A DNA stretch of 64,000 nt from Nonomuraea rhodomycinica (GTDB lineage Bacteria > Actinomycetota > Actinomycetes > Streptosporangiales > Streptosporangiaceae), in contig NZ_JABWGO010000001.1 of the NCBI RefSeq assembly GCF_013363995.1, forward strand, positions 2,055,222 to 2,119,221, in the 5' to 3' direction. Below, piece by piece: positions 1 to 11,232 of the stretch. Both the position numbers and the translations under genes were made by a program. Each line of letters begins with the position of its first letter. Positions within the stretch are counted from its first letter, which is position 1. Under the pieces are notes generated by a model. That model searched no databases, was not told the DNA's origin, and worked only from the letters and a program-made list of their open reading frames with translations.

Positions 1-1038
1 CCCGTGCGAGACGCTCAGCCAGAGCGCCGCGACGGCCACGACCGACGAGCCCGCGCCGACCAGCGACGAGGCGCTGAAGCGGCGCATCAGCCGGCCGGCG
101 AGCAGCGAGACGGCCAGCATCAGCAGCGCCGTCGGCAGCAGGTACAGGCCGACCTGGAGCACCGAGGCGCCGAGCCGGCCCTGGGCGACGGACGACAGCG
201 TGGTGATGACGCCGAACAGCGCGAACCCGAGCAGCAGCGAGGCCACGGTCGCCCCGACGGTCCCCCGGTGCAGCAGCATCGGCAGCTCGATGAGCGGCGC
301 CGCGACGCGCCGGGCCGACAGCACCCAGGCCGCGCACAGCACGACGCTCCCCGCCAGCAGCCCCAGGGTCGCCGCCGACGTCCAGCCCCAGACCGTCCCC
401 TTGCTCACGGCCAGCAGCAGGCAGACCAGCCAGGCGGCCGTCAACGCCGCGCCGGCGAAGTCGGGGCGCGCGCCCGGCGCGGGCCGGAGGGGCTCGTGGA
501 CGAACACGGCGACGAGCCCTGTTCCGGCGGCCGCGAGTCCGGCCAGCACCCAGAACAGCGCCTGGTAGCCGCCTCCGACCAGCCCGGCGAGGATCATGCC
601 GCCTCCGCTGCCGACGCCCATCATGGCGCTCAGCACGCCGATCGCCGTGGGCAGCCGGTCACGCGGCACCTCGTGCCGGGCGATCCCCATGGCGAGGGGC
701 AGCAGCGGCGCGGCGAAGCCCTGGAGCACGCGGCCGACGACGACCCCGGCGAGCGTGGTCGCCAGCGCGGCGACGACCGATCCGGCGACGAGCAGGCCGA
801 GCGACACGATGGCGACGCGCCGCCGCCCGTACAGGTCGCCGAGGCGCGACAGGAGCGGGATGGAGATCGCCCCGGAGAGCAGCGAGGCGGTCACGGTCCA
901 GGAGGCGGACGTCATCGACGTATGGAGGTCGCGTTGCAGCGCGGGCAGCAGCGGCACCACGGCCGTCATCTGCAGGGTGCCGACGGCCACGCCGAAGGCG
1001 AGGACGCACACGGCCGCCCACGGTGACTTTTTATACAT
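1..1038 (-). CDS. MFS drug/metabolite exporter, C-terminus beyond window
   Basis: Reverse-strand reading frame open from an ATG to the window edge (346 residues visible), so the 3' part is missing. The N-terminus begins MYKKSPWAAV and continues into alternating hydrophobic helices. The MFS motif A loop (LGDLYGRRR, about residues 66-74) lies between TM2 and TM3, which marks a proton-driven major facilitator. Long hydrophobic stretches after residue 170 and the visible length suit a 12-14 helix drug exporter of the DHA type, but the substrate cannot be read. It diverges from a TetR regulator gene 22 bp away, and the start codon lies inside a near-perfect palindrome, the classical arrangement of a TetR-repressed efflux pump. 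A second ATG 16 nt upstream opens only a 7-codon frame and was not used. Confidence 0.85.
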   Translation of the reverse strand, partial: MYKKSPWAAVCVLAFGVAVGTLQMTAVVPLLPALQRDLHTSMTSASWTVTASLLSGAISIPLLSRLGDLYGRRRVAIVSLGLLVAGSVVAALATTLAGVVVGRVLQGFAAPLLPLAMGIARHEVPRDRLPTAIGVLSAMMGVGSGGGMILAGLVGGGYQALFWVLAGLAAAGTGLVAVFVHEPLRPAPGARPDFAGAALTAAWLVCLLLAVSKGTVWGWTSAATLGLLAGSVVLCAAWVLSARRVAAPLIELPMLLHRGTVGATVASLLLGFALFGVITTLSSVAQGRLGASVLQVGLYLLPTALLMLAVSLLAGRLMRRFSASSLVGAGSSVVAVAALWLSVSHG

Positions 1039-1049
1039 GTATAGAAAGT
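1026..1049. promoter_or_regulatory. TetR-type operator palindrome between exporter and regulator
   Basis: A 24-bp inverted repeat with 11 of 12 base pairs symmetrical, core TATACATGTATA. It is strikingly AT-rich against the surrounding DNA. It covers the exporter start codon (1036-1038) and ends 11 bp before the tetR ATG, so one bound dimer could block both transcripts. The palindrome is seen directly; binding by the neighbouring TetR is inferred from position. Confidence 0.8.
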
Positions 1050-1060
1050 AACATGACAGC

Positions 1061-1711
1061 ATGCCGGCGCGCACGGGGCGGCCCCCCAAGATCTCGAAGA
1101 CGGACATCCTCACCGCGGCCCACCGCGTGATCGACGAGGAGGGCACGCAGGCCCTGACCATGCGCCGGCTGGCCCGCGAGGTCGGCACGACGCCGATGGC
1201 GCTCTACCACCACGTACGCGACAAGGACGAGCTGCTCCTGCTGCTGCTCGACGAGTACGCCGCCGGAGTGCCGAGGCCGGAGCCGCCGGCCGGGGCGGGG
1301 CCGGGCGAGCGGGTGGTGGCCGCCGCCGTGGCCATGCGCGAGGCGCTGACGAGGGTGCCGTGGATCGTGGAGGTGCTCAGGGCCGACGACCTGATGTCGG
1401 CCCGCGCCCTGTGGTACCCGGAGGAGATCATCGACGCGGCCGTCCAGGCGGGGCTGACACCGGAGGACGCCGTGGACGCGTACCGGATCATCTGGCACTA
1501 CACGGCCGGGGAGATCAGTGCGCGCTCGGCCGCCGCCCGCCGCCGCGAGGACGACCGGCCGACGCACCGGGGCCGGGTGTTCGAGGACCTCGACGCGACC
1601 CGGCTGCCCCGCCTGGCCGCGCTCGGCCCGCGCTGGGAGGAGCTGACCTCCCGCGACACGTACGACAAGGGGATCCGAGCCCTGGTCCGCGGCCTGCTGC
1701 CGCGCCCCTGA
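1061..1711 (+). CDS. TetR/AcrR-family transcriptional regulator
   Basis: 216 residues. The N-terminal helix-turn-helix runs over about residues 10-55 (ILTAAHRVIDEEG, then TMRRLAREVGTTPMALYHHV), typical of TetR DNA-binding domains. The C-terminal two thirds is all-helical with several Trp and Arg-rich positions and resembles the TetR_C ligand-binding class. Likely represses its own gene and the divergent MFS exporter through the palindrome between them, with release by the exporter's substrate. No good Shine-Dalgarno precedes the ATG, so the transcript may have little or no leader. Confidence 0.9.
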   Translation: MPARTGRPPKISKTDILTAAHRVIDEEGTQALTMRRLAREVGTTPMALYHHVRDKDELLLLLLDEYAAGVPRPEPPAGAGPGERVVAAAVAMREALTRVPWIVEVLRADDLMSARALWYPEEIIDAAVQAGLTPEDAVDAYRIIWHYTAGEISARSAAARRREDDRPTHRGRVFEDLDATRLPRLAALGPRWEELTSRDTYDKGIRALVRGLLPRP

Positions 1712-1828
1712 GCCGCCCCCGCCACCAGAACCGCGTCGCGCCCGGACCGGCCTCAGCGGGACGCGAGGCGGGGGCCGGGCCCGTCGGCCGCGGCTCTCAC
1801 CCGAAGGCCGCCCGCCGACGGGCGGGCG

Positions 1829-2155
1829 TCAGCCCCGGGTGCCGTCGCGGTCGCGGGCCGCCGGGGCCGCGAAGTTGAGCTGCGACTCGGCGTCGAAGCC
1901 CGCGAGCTGTAACAGCTTCTCCAGCGCGGCCTGCCGCGTCTCCTCCACGGTCTCGCCCCGCTCGCCGAAGCAGTCGGCCGCCACGTCGAGCACGGCCATG
2001 ACCACCGCCGCGTCCGGATACGGCACGTCGATCACGATGGCGCCGTCCTTGGCCCGGTCGGCGGGCAGCAGGTGCAGCCGCAGCAGCCGGCGCATCTCCT
2101 CGGCCATGGCGACCCCCAGCACGGCCGCGCGCTCGAACTTCTCAGCAGCAAGCAT
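1829..2155 (-). CDS. Small conserved-looking protein of unknown function
   Basis: 108 residues from the ATG preceded by CTGGAGAG about 6 nt upstream; an in-frame GTG 18 nt earlier is a weaker start. The protein is amphipathic and helical (LAAEKFERAAVLGVAMAEEMRR), has a central VIDVPYPDAAVVMAVLDVAADCF segment and no signal peptide or membrane helix. Codon use is typical of neighbouring genes. I do not recognise a family. A palindrome lies 19 bp upstream and could be its operator. Confidence 0.55.
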   Translation of the reverse strand: MLAAEKFERAAVLGVAMAEEMRRLLRLHLLPADRAKDGAIVIDVPYPDAAVVMAVLDVAADCFGERGETVEETRQAALEKLLQLAGFDAESQLNFAAPAARDRDGTRG

Positions 2156-2173
2156 GGAACTCTCCAGTCGCAC

Positions 2174-2189
2174 AGGTGTTCGGGAACAC
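2174..2189. promoter_or_regulatory. Inverted repeat upstream of small unknown gene
   Basis: Perfect 7-bp arms GGTGTTC and GAACACC with a 2-bp centre, 19-34 bp before the minus-strand ATG at 2155. Position and symmetry suit a dimeric repressor site. It is not the actinobacterial SOS box, which has the half-sites in the opposite order with a 4-bp gap. Confidence 0.45.
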
Positions 2190-2278
2190 CCAAGCTAGCC
2201 TGCGCCACCGACAGAATCCGCGCGCCGGAACCCCGCCCCCGGGCGCGCACGGCAAGATCCGCCGATTAGGCTCGAACG

Positions 2279-2905
2279 GTGTACGAGAAGTCCGTCGTCG
2301 CCGACGACCTCCATGTCGCCCTCGGCGGCGACCCCGTGCTCCAGGGATTCTCGCTGAGCACCGCCCCCGGCGAGATCGTCGCCGTCGTGGGCCCGAACGG
2401 CTCGGGCAAGTCCACCCTGCTCCGCTGCCTGGCGGGGCTGCAGCCGGTCGAACGTGGACGGGTCACCGTGTTCGGGGTCGCGCCCGCCGACGACGCCGCG
2501 TTCTGGCGGGACGTGGCGCTGCTGACCGACGAGCCCGCCTGGTACCCGGGCCTGACCAGCCGCGAGCACCTGGAGCTCGTGGAGGCCGTCCACGGGACGC
2601 CCCGGATGACAGCCGAGACGGCTCTCGGCCTGTTCGAGCTGGCCGGGCGCGCCGACGCGCCGCCGCAGAACCTCTCCACCGGGCAGCGCCAGCGTCTCTC
2701 CCTCGCCGCCGCCTTCCTCCGGCCCAGCCGGCTCCTCCTTCTCGACGAGCCCGAACGCGGCCTGGACGCCTCCTTCCGCGTACGGCTCGCGGAGCTGATC
2801 GACGCGTACGCGGCCGAGGGCGGCACGGTGGTCATGGCCACGCACGACCCGGCCCTGGCGGACCGCGCACGCCGGGTCTCCCCCGCCGGCCAGGCGACGG
2901 CGTGA
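2279..2905 (+). CDS. ABC transporter ATP-binding protein
   Basis: 208 residues with all ABC ATPase motifs: Walker A GPNGSGKST, signature LSTGQRQRLSL, Walker B LLLLDEPERGLD and the switch histidine in ATHD. Slightly short for the family. The GTG start is preceded by TAGGCT (2267-2272), a -10 hexamer 6 nt before the codon, which fits leaderless transcription. It is followed 58 bp later by a multi-helix membrane protein that is the probable permease half. Substrate unknown. Confidence 0.9.
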   Translation: MYEKSVVADDLHVALGGDPVLQGFSLSTAPGEIVAVVGPNGSGKSTLLRCLAGLQPVERGRVTVFGVAPADDAAFWRDVALLTDEPAWYPGLTSREHLELVEAVHGTPRMTAETALGLFELAGRADAPPQNLSTGQRQRLSLAAAFLRPSRLLLLDEPERGLDASFRVRLAELIDAYAAEGGTVVMATHDPALADRARRVSPAGQATA

Positions 2906-2963
2906 CGCCCCGGCCCGCCCACTCGCCCGCCTGACTGCACGCCCCCGTTCGAAGGACCACCGC

Positions 2964-4625
2964 GTGAACCCTCCCCACTCCCCCACCCCGGCCTCCGTCC
3001 GGCAGTTCCTGCGGCAGCGGCGCGGCTCCGCCGGCGCCCTGGACCGGTACGTCACCTGGTTCGGCCTGGCCCTGGTCGCCGCGATCGCCGGGAAGCCGGT
3101 GTCCTCGCTCATCGCGAGCATGGCCGGGCAGCCGGCCCCGGCCCGCATGAGCGCGGGGCTGGCGCTGGTCCTGCTGGCCTTCGCCGGGTTCGTCGCCGCC
3201 GCCCGCGCCGCGGGGCCCGTCGCGCTGCCCGCCTCGGACGCGTCCTGGCTGCTGCTGTCGCCGCTGGACCGGCGCGGGGTCCTCGGCCGGACGCCCCGCG
3301 TGCTCGTGGTGACCGCCGTGGTGGCGGGTGCGCTGCTCGGGCTGGGGCTGCTCGCGGTGCTGGGCGCTCCTGACGCGTTCCTCTGGCGGCTGGCCGGGGC
3401 GCTGGTGCTCGGCGTGTCCATGACGGCGGGCGCCATGGCCCTGGCGGTGCTGGAGCAGGCGTCGAGGGTCTGGGACGGCTGGCTGGGGATCGCGTTGACG
3501 GCCTTGGTGACGCTGGCCGCGGTCCTGAGCGCGGCGGCCGTCGCCGCCCAGACGGCCCGCCCGGCACTGACCGGCGCCGGCCTGGCCACCGGGACCGGCC
3601 CGCTGCCCGGGAGCGGGTCGGCCACCGGGACGGTCGCGAGCGCCGCGGGCATCGTCCCGGCGGCAGTTCACGGGGTTCTGGGGGCCGTGGGCGCCGTGGC
3701 CGCCACTCCTCCGGCGGTCGTCGCGGCCGTCGCCACCGCGGCCGCCCTGGTCGCCGCCCTCCTCGTACGGCGGGCACGGGCGACCCTGGGACGCATGCCG
3801 GCCCGGGCGGTGCTGGCCGCCTCCACCCGGACGGCGCACGTCACCCGCGCGGCCGCGCTGCTGGACCCGGGAGCGCTGACCTGGATCGCCGAGGACAACC
3901 ACTGGCGGGCCAGGAGGCTCCGGTCCAGGAGGTGGCCGTCGCTCCCGGCTCCGGCGGCGCTGGCCTGGCACGACTGGCGCCGCCTGGCCCGCCGTCCGGG
4001 CCGCCTGGCCGCGATGGCGGCCTCCGCCGCGCTCCCCGCCGTCCTGTCCCGGGCCCTGGGCGTCACGGCGGCGGCTCCGTCGTCGGCCGCCGTGGCCGTG
4101 ACCGCCGGGGCCGTGCTGGCCGGAGCCCTGGCCATGGCGGCGGCCGTCGCGGCGGGCGCCCGGCGCGACGCCGACAACCCCGCCCTGAGCAGGCTCGCCG
4201 CCGTCGGCCTGCGGCCGGCGCTGGCCGCCCGCGCGGTGCTGCCCGCGCTGCTCGCCGCCGCCTGGACGGCCGCCGCGCTGACCGGTCTGACCCTGGTGGG
4301 CGCGCTGCCGGCCGGGGCGTGGTGGGCGTTCGGGCCGGCGATCGCCCCGGCTCTGGCGGCCGGGGCGCTGCGGATGGCGCGGCGGCGGCCGGTCGACCAC
4401 TCCATGCCGATCATCGACACCCCGGGCGGGGCCATCCCCACGGGGCCGGTGATCTGGGCGCTGACGGGTGCCGACGTCGCCCTGGCGGGCTGCCTGCCGG
4501 CGCTCGTCGCCCTCCTGACGCCACCGGACGACCTGGCCGTGCCGCTCACCCTCCAGGCCGTCGCCGGCGCGACGGCCCTCGCGGCCTACCTGGTGAGAGC
4601 CCGCAAGCCCAGGAACGATCGGTGA
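2964..4625 (+). CDS. Multi-helix membrane protein, probable ABC permease partner
   Basis: 553 residues, very rich in Ala, Leu and Val, with roughly ten to twelve hydrophobic helices and short Arg-rich loops. No extracellular domain of note. The GTG start has GAAGGA about 9 nt upstream. Its length and its place behind a lone ATPase match actinobacterial membrane proteins of the DUF6297 type that pair with one ABC ATPase; this family assignment is from memory and tentative. A single polypeptide could supply both membrane halves as a homodimer. Function unknown. Confidence 0.75.
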   Translation: MNPPHSPTPASVRQFLRQRRGSAGALDRYVTWFGLALVAAIAGKPVSSLIASMAGQPAPARMSAGLALVLLAFAGFVAAARAAGPVALPASDASWLLLSPLDRRGVLGRTPRVLVVTAVVAGALLGLGLLAVLGAPDAFLWRLAGALVLGVSMTAGAMALAVLEQASRVWDGWLGIALTALVTLAAVLSAAAVAAQTARPALTGAGLATGTGPLPGSGSATGTVASAAGIVPAAVHGVLGAVGAVAATPPAVVAAVATAAALVAALLVRRARATLGRMPARAVLAASTRTAHVTRAAALLDPGALTWIAEDNHWRARRLRSRRWPSLPAPAALAWHDWRRLARRPGRLAAMAASAALPAVLSRALGVTAAAPSSAAVAVTAGAVLAGALAMAAAVAAGARRDADNPALSRLAAVGLRPALAARAVLPALLAAAWTAAALTGLTLVGALPAGAWWAFGPAIAPALAAGALRMARRRPVDHSMPIIDTPGGAIPTGPVIWALTGADVALAGCLPALVALLTPPDDLAVPLTLQAVAGATALAAYLVRARKPRNDR

Positions 4626-4649
4626 GCCGCCACGGGACCGCGACGGCGG

Positions 4650-6479
<1,830 letters not shown>

Positions 6480-6534
6480 CGAAGTCCGTTTCGACAGGGT
6501 TGAGGTCAAGCGTCTTTCATGGTGACATGCCCGG

Positions 6535-7545
6535 GTGATCTCCCGAACCGTCATCCGCCGCGGCCTGCGCCTGCTCGCGCTTGCCTTGGTCGTCGTGGTC
6601 GCGCTGGTCGGCCTCCTGGCCGCCGCGTTCCGCGTCCAGTTTACCGGCGACGCGGCAGGCTGGGCGAAGAGCACGGGCAACGACGCCCTCTGGCTCGGCC
6701 ACATGTGGGTGGACGGCCGCCGTGACCGGGCCGACGTGGACGAGCTCGCGGAGCGGCTGAGGGGCACGGGCATCAGGGAGCTGTACGTCCATTCGGGGCC
6801 GTTCGAGGCCGATGGACGCCTGGATCCCGCCAAGTATCCCGCCGCCGGAAATTTCGTGAAATGGGTGCACGAGGCGCTCCCCGGGGTCCGCGTCTCCGCC
6901 TGGCTCGGCCAGAAGGTGGACGGCGTCCTCGACCTGGACGACGCCCGGTCCCGGGCCAACGTCCTGGACGGTGTCCGCGCGGTGGTCGCGGCCGGGTTCG
7001 ACGGCGTCCACTACAACTTCGAGCCGATCGGCAGCGGCGACGAGGAGTTCCTCGACCTGCTGACGCGCACCCGCCCCCTGACGAGGCTGCTGTCCACCTC
7101 GACCCCGCAGATCGAGCCGTACCCGCTCATGCGCCCGGCGGCCCGCGTCGCCCTCTCCCACGACAAGTACTGGTCGCAGGACTACTTCCGGCAGGTGGCC
7201 GAGCGCGTCGACCAGGTGGCGGTCATGACGTACGACACGGGCATGCCGACGCGCCCGCTCTACGGCGGGTACGTCGCGCGCCAGGCGGAACTGGCCCTCG
7301 ACCTGGTGCCGGAGGACCGGCTGCTGCTCGTCGGCGCCCCCGCCTACCACGACCACGGCATCTCCTGGAGCGACGACGCGGAGAGCGTGGCCGACGCGGC
7401 GCGCGCCGCCCGGCTGGCCCTGTCGGAGCACGGCCGCCGCGACCGGTTCGGCCTCGCCCTGTACGTGGACTTCGCTGCCACGGAGCAGGACTGGAGGGAG
7501 TACGCTTCGGGGTGGCTCGTCAATGGAGCCCACCCAGGTCGTTGA
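6535..7545 (+). CDS. Membrane-anchored glycoside hydrolase family 18-like protein
   Basis: 336 residues. One N-terminal transmembrane helix (about residues 8-32) probably anchors it to the outside of the membrane. The rest looks like a TIM barrel: WLGQKVDG, then [19 protein letters not shown], which resembles the GH18 catalytic strand with the Glu of NFEP in the acid position, and a later VAVMTYD strand. The canonical DxxDxDxE is only partly kept, so activity on chitin or peptidoglycan is uncertain. It diverges from lepA across 55 bp and is followed by rpsT. Confidence 0.7.
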   Translation: MISRTVIRRGLRLLALALVVVVALVGLLAAAFRVQFTGDAAGWAKSTGNDALWLGHMWVDGRRDRADVDELAERLRGTGIRELYVHSGPFEADGRLDPAKYPAAGNFVKWVHEALPGVRVSAWLGQKVDGVLDLDDARSRANVLDGVRAVVAAGFDGVHYNFEPIGSGDEEFLDLLTRTRPLTRLLSTSTPQIEPYPLMRPAARVALSHDKYWSQDYFRQVAERVDQVAVMTYDTGMPTRPLYGGYVARQAELALDLVPEDRLLLVGAPAYHDHGISWSDDAESVADAARAARLALSEHGRRDRFGLALYVDFAATEQDWREYASGWLVNGAHPGR

Positions 7546-7546
7546 T

Positions 7547-7576
7547 TTGAGCAGCCACCTGGGTTATTGGTAATCT
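7547..7576 (+). promoter_or_regulatory. Candidate rpsT promoter
   Basis: TTGAGC (7547-7552) and TAATCT (7571-7576) separated by 18 bp, in a short AT-richer stretch between the GH18-like gene and rpsT. Spacing and hexamers suit the main vegetative sigma factor. It would give a leader of about 70 nt. Confidence 0.5.
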
Positions 7577-7653
7577 GTTCAACTGCGTGTGGCGCGCCCT
7601 CTCTCGAGCCCGCGCGCCCCATCCATCACCCAGACTTTCACCGAGGCTTCTTC

Positions 7654-7923
7654 GTGGCGAACATCAAGTCCCAGATCAAGCGCAACAAGCAGAACGAGAA
7701 GGCCCGCCTGCGCAACAAGGCGGTCAAGTCGTCCCTGAAGACGGCCGTTCGCAAGTTCCGCGAGGCCGCCGAGCAGGGCGACGTCGAGCAGGCCGCGGCG
7801 CTGCAGCGCGACGCCGCCCGTCAGCTCGACAAGGCCGTCAGCAAGGGCGTCATCCACAAGAACCAGGCCGCCAACCGCAAGTCGGCGATCGCCAAGCAGG
7901 CCGCCGCCCTGGCCGCCAAGTAA
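7654..7923 (+). CDS. rpsT: 30S ribosomal protein S20
   Basis: 89 residues, Lys/Arg/Ala-rich and wholly helical ([26 protein letters not shown]). S20 binds 16S rRNA early in small-subunit assembly. The GTG start has GAGG about 8 nt upstream. Normal length. A strong rho-independent terminator follows, so it is a single-gene transcript. Confidence 0.97.
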   Translation: MANIKSQIKRNKQNEKARLRNKAVKSSLKTAVRKFREAAEQGDVEQAAALQRDAARQLDKAVSKGVIHKNQAANRKSAIAKQAAALAAK

Positions 7924-7938
7924 GACGGTTCTTCCGAG

Positions 7939-7970
7939 CGCCGCACTTCCTCGTGAAGTGCGGCGTTTGT
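7939..7970 (+). terminator. Rho-independent terminator of rpsT
   Basis: Perfect 11-bp stem (CGCCGCACTTC paired with GAAGTGCGGCG), 5-nt loop, then TTTGTGTT. It begins 15 bp after the rpsT stop. The most convincing intrinsic terminator in the window. Confidence 0.9.
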
Positions 7971-8145
7971 GTTCCCGCGCGCGATATCGCCCCGTGACGG
8001 CGATGTCCAGCGGCTCTGTGTCACAGTTTCGATATCACATCGGTATCGCCGGGCCGTATCGGCTCCGTCACCGTTGACAAGATCGCTTGCCCCGCCCCCC
8101 GCCGTTCCCCAGAGTTCTCTGAGAAACCGGCGGAAGGGGGGCACG

Positions 8146-11100
8146 GTGCGGGGGCCGTGGGTGCTCAGGCGCGCGCTCAGCGAGCCGTTGCTGCTGCTGG
8201 CGGCGTTCGGCTCGATCCTCCTGGCGACGACCACGCTGGTCTCGCTCACCCTGTACGCCACGTCCACGGCCGAGGCGGGCGTGCGGCGGGCGATGGAGAC
8301 CGCGTCGTTGCGCCAGGTGGCCGCGACCGTCTCCACCCCCGTGACGGCCGAGACGTTCCCCCGGCTCGACGCGGCCGTGCGCGAGCGGATCGGCTCCGCC
8401 TACGCCGGGGCCCCGGTCACGATCACGACGGCCTTCCGCTCCGACTCGTACGTGCTGCCCGGGCAGGAGCACCGGGAGCGGCCCGGACTGCTCAGGTTCG
8501 GCTCCTACGACTCCCTGGACCGGCACGCCAGGCTGGTGACGGGCTCCTGGCCGCGTCCCGCCCCCGCCGGGACCCCCGTGGTCGAGGCGGCCGTGTCCCT
8601 CTCGGCGGCGTCGGCGGCCGGGTGGGAGAGCGGGCAGGAGTTCACCACCCAGGGACGCCTCGACCACCGGACGGTGCGGGTGCGGATCACCGGCGTCTTC
8701 CAGCTCGACGACCCGTTCGGCGACCGCTGGGCCGGCGAGCAGCTCCTCAGCCGGGGCGTGGAGAGCGGCGGCTTCACCACCTACGGCCCGCTCATGGTGG
8801 TGCGCGAGACCTTCCTCGCCCGCTTCGCCACCAACGTGAACACCACCTGGACGGCGGTCCCCGACCTGCGCGGCATCACCCCCGAGGCGCTGCGGCCGTT
8901 CGCCGCGCGCGTGGCGGGGCTGCGCCAGGCCCTCCAGGACGGCGGCTGCGGCTCCTGCACCGTCACCAGCCGCCTGCCGGAGCTGCTGACCCAGCTCGGC
9001 ACGGCCGCGCTGGTCGCGCGCTCCACCATGCTCATCCCGGTGCTCCAGCTTCTGCTGCTCGCCGCGTACGCCCTCATGCTCACCGCGCGGCTGCTCGCCG
9101 ACCACCGCCGGATGGAGGTCGCGCTGCTGCGCTCGCGCGGCGCGGGCACGCCGCGCCTGGCCGCGCTCGCGGCCGGCGAGGCGCTGCTGGTGGCGCTGCC
9201 GTGCGCGCTCGTCGCGCCGTTCCTGGCCCCGCCGCTGCTGTCGCTCGTCGGGTCGCTGCCGTGGATCGCCGCCTCCGGCGTGCGGCTGGCGCCGCGGGCC
9301 GACCTGAGCACGTTCCTCGTGTCCACGGGCGTGGCGCTGGCCTCGGCGGTGCTGCTCGTGCTGCCCGCGCTCGCCGGCGCCCGCCGTACGTACGTGGAGG
9401 AGCAGGCGGCCCGCGGGCGCGGCGGGCGCGGCCTGGTCGAGCGGGCGGGCGCCGACGTCGCGCTGCTCGTCGTGGCGGCGCTGGCCATCTGGCAGCTGCG
9501 CCGGTACGGCGCGCCCGTCACCACCACGGCCACCGGCGAGCTGGGCATCGACCCGCTGATCGTCTCCGGGCCCGCGCTGGCGCTGCTCACCGGCGGCATG
9601 CTGGGACTGCGGCTGGTGCCGCGGATCTCCCGGTTCGCCGAGCGGCTGACCGCCCGCCGCCGCTCGCTCGCCCCGGCGCTCGGCGCCTGGCAGGTGAGCC
9701 GGCGCCCGCTGCGGTACTCCGGGCCGGCGCTGCTGCTGACCATGGCCGTCGCGATCGGCGTCATGTCGATGGCCACGGCGGCCACCTGGCGCACCTCCCA
9801 GCAGGACCAGGCCGACCACCGGGCCGGCGCCGACCTGCGGCTGTCGGGGCCGCCCGACGGGCCGGAGCTGGGCGCCCTCGGGCGCGGGACGGCGTTCGCC
9901 GCGCTGCCGGGCGTCACGGCGGTCTCCCCCGCGTTCCGGGGACAGGCGGAGTTCGGCGGCGGTGACGCGGTCCTGCTCGGGCTCGACGCCGCGCGGCTGA
10001 CCGAGCTGTTCCGGCTGCGCCCTGACCTGACCGACCGCGGCACGGGCGAGCTGTCGCGCGCCCTGCGGCCCGCCGGGCAGGGCTCCGGCGGGGTGGAGCT
10101 GCCCGGCGAGCCGGCCGCGCTCGCCGTCGAGGCCCGCTCCGACGCCGCGGCGCCGCTGCGGCTGACCGTCTCCGACGCGCTCGGCGTGTGGCGCGAGCTC
10201 CCGCTCGGCATGCTGAAGGCCGGCGCCAACCGGCTGGAGGCGTCCCTGGACGGGCTGGCCGGCCGCGGCGGGAAGATCGCTTACCCGCTGAGCGTCCGCG
10301 GCCTGACCATCGGGCCGGTCACGGAGGGCACGGCCGAGGTGACGCTGTCCGGCCTGGTCGCCGGCGGCCGTACGGTCGCCCTGCCGGGAGCCGGGACCCT
10401 GGAGGTCACGGCGGCGCGGCCGGTCGTCTTCACCCCGGGCCGGGCGCCGGCCCGGGAACCGCTGCCCGTGGTGCTCACCGCCGGGCTCGCCAAGTCGCTG
10501 AAGCTGCGCACCGGGCAGATCGGGCGCGTCACGCTGGACCGGGACGTGATCGAGGTGGAGGTGGCGGGGATCGTCGAGCGGATGCCCACGACGGCCGGCG
10601 ACCAGCAGGCCGTCCTCGCCGACTGGGGTGCGCTCCAGGCCCGCGCGCTGGCGGCGGGACAGCAGCCGAGGCCCGCGACCGAGTGGTGGCTGGCCGTGCG
10701 CGAGGGCGACACCGGGCCCGCCCGCGCCGCCCTCGGCCGCCATCCCCAGTGGGACGTGACCGCGGTGGACCGGCGCGAGGTGACCGCCGCGCTGCGCGAC
10801 GACCCGCTCGCCGGCGGCCTGCAGGGCGCGCTGATCCTCGGCTTCGTGGCGGCGCTGGTGTTCGCGGTGCTCGGGTTCCTCGTCAACGCCACGGTCGCGG
10901 CACGCGAGCGGTCGGCGGAGTTCGCGGTCCTGCGGGCCCTCGGGGTCAGCTCGCGGCAGCTGCTCGGGCTGCTGGCCGTCGAGCAGGCGTTCGTGGTCGG
11001 GCTGTCGCTGGTCGCGGGCACCGCGCTCGCCGCCGTCATGGGCGTGCTGGTCGTGCCGCACATCGTGCTGACCGGGCAGGCGTCGGCGGTCACGCCGGAC

Positions 11101-11232
11101 GTGGTGCTCGACGTCCCCTGGGCCGCGACCGCCGGCATGCTGGCGCTCGTGACGGCCCTGCTGTTCGTCATCGTCGCCGGGCTCGCGCGCAGCGTGCGCG
11201 GGCGCGGCGCCCGCCTCGGGGAGCTGCAGTGA
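8146..11232 (+). CDS. Large FtsX-type ABC transporter permease
   Basis: 1028 residues. A TM helix near the N-terminus (about 15-38) is followed by a large extracytoplasmic domain of some 290 residues, a block of TM helices (about 290-480), a second extracytoplasmic domain, and a final set of three helices with the FtsX-like pattern (ARERSAEFAVLRALGVSSRQLLGLLAVEQA). This is the MacB/LolC-type mechanotransmission layout with two FtsX domains. The GTG start has GGAAGGGGGG just upstream; the open frame extends further 5' but lacks a start with an RBS. The stop overlaps the GTG of the first of two decoy mini-ORFs, then comes a paralogous permease and two ATPases. Confidence 0.9.
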   Translation: MRGPWVLRRALSEPLLLLAAFGSILLATTTLVSLTLYATSTAEAGVRRAMETASLRQVAATVSTPVTAETFPRLDAAVRERIGSAYAGAPVTITTAFRSDSYVLPGQEHRERPGLLRFGSYDSLDRHARLVTGSWPRPAPAGTPVVEAAVSLSAASAAGWESGQEFTTQGRLDHRTVRVRITGVFQLDDPFGDRWAGEQLLSRGVESGGFTTYGPLMVVRETFLARFATNVNTTWTAVPDLRGITPEALRPFAARVAGLRQALQDGGCGSCTVTSRLPELLTQLGTAALVARSTMLIPVLQLLLLAAYALMLTARLLADHRRMEVALLRSRGAGTPRLAALAAGEALLVALPCALVAPFLAPPLLSLVGSLPWIAASGVRLAPRADLSTFLVSTGVALASAVLLVLPALAGARRTYVEEQAARGRGGRGLVERAGADVALLVVAALAIWQLRRYGAPVTTTATGELGIDPLIVSGPALALLTGGMLGLRLVPRISRFAERLTARRRSLAPALGAWQVSRRPLRYSGPALLLTMAVAIGVMSMATAATWRTSQQDQADHRAGADLRLSGPPDGPELGALGRGTAFAALPGVTAVSPAFRGQAEFGGGDAVLLGLDAARLTELFRLRPDLTDRGTGELSRALRPAGQGSGGVELPGEPAALAVEARSDAAAPLRLTVSDALGVWRELPLGMLKAGANRLEASLDGLAGRGGKIAYPLSVRGLTIGPVTEGTAEVTLSGLVAGGRTVALPGAGTLEVTAARPVVFTPGRAPAREPLPVVLTAGLAKSLKLRTGQIGRVTLDRDVIEVEVAGIVERMPTTAGDQQAVLADWGALQARALAAGQQPRPATEWWLAVREGDTGPARAALGRHPQWDVTAVDRREVTAALRDDPLAGGLQGALILGFVAALVFAVLGFLVNATVAARERSAEFAVLRALGVSSRQLLGLLAVEQAFVVGLSLVAGTALAAVMGVLVVPHIVLTGQASAVTPDVVLDVPWAATAGMLALVTALLFVIVAGLARSVRGRGARLGELQ

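Noticed and set aside
2174-2189. SOS (LexA) box
   Set aside because: Half-sites are GTTC-GG-GAAC, the reverse order and wrong spacing for the actinobacterial GAAC-N4-GTTC box.
6480-6959. N-terminal extension of LepA
   Set aside because: The frame stays open by composition, but it overlaps the divergent GH18-like gene and the LepA family starts near [11 protein letters not shown].
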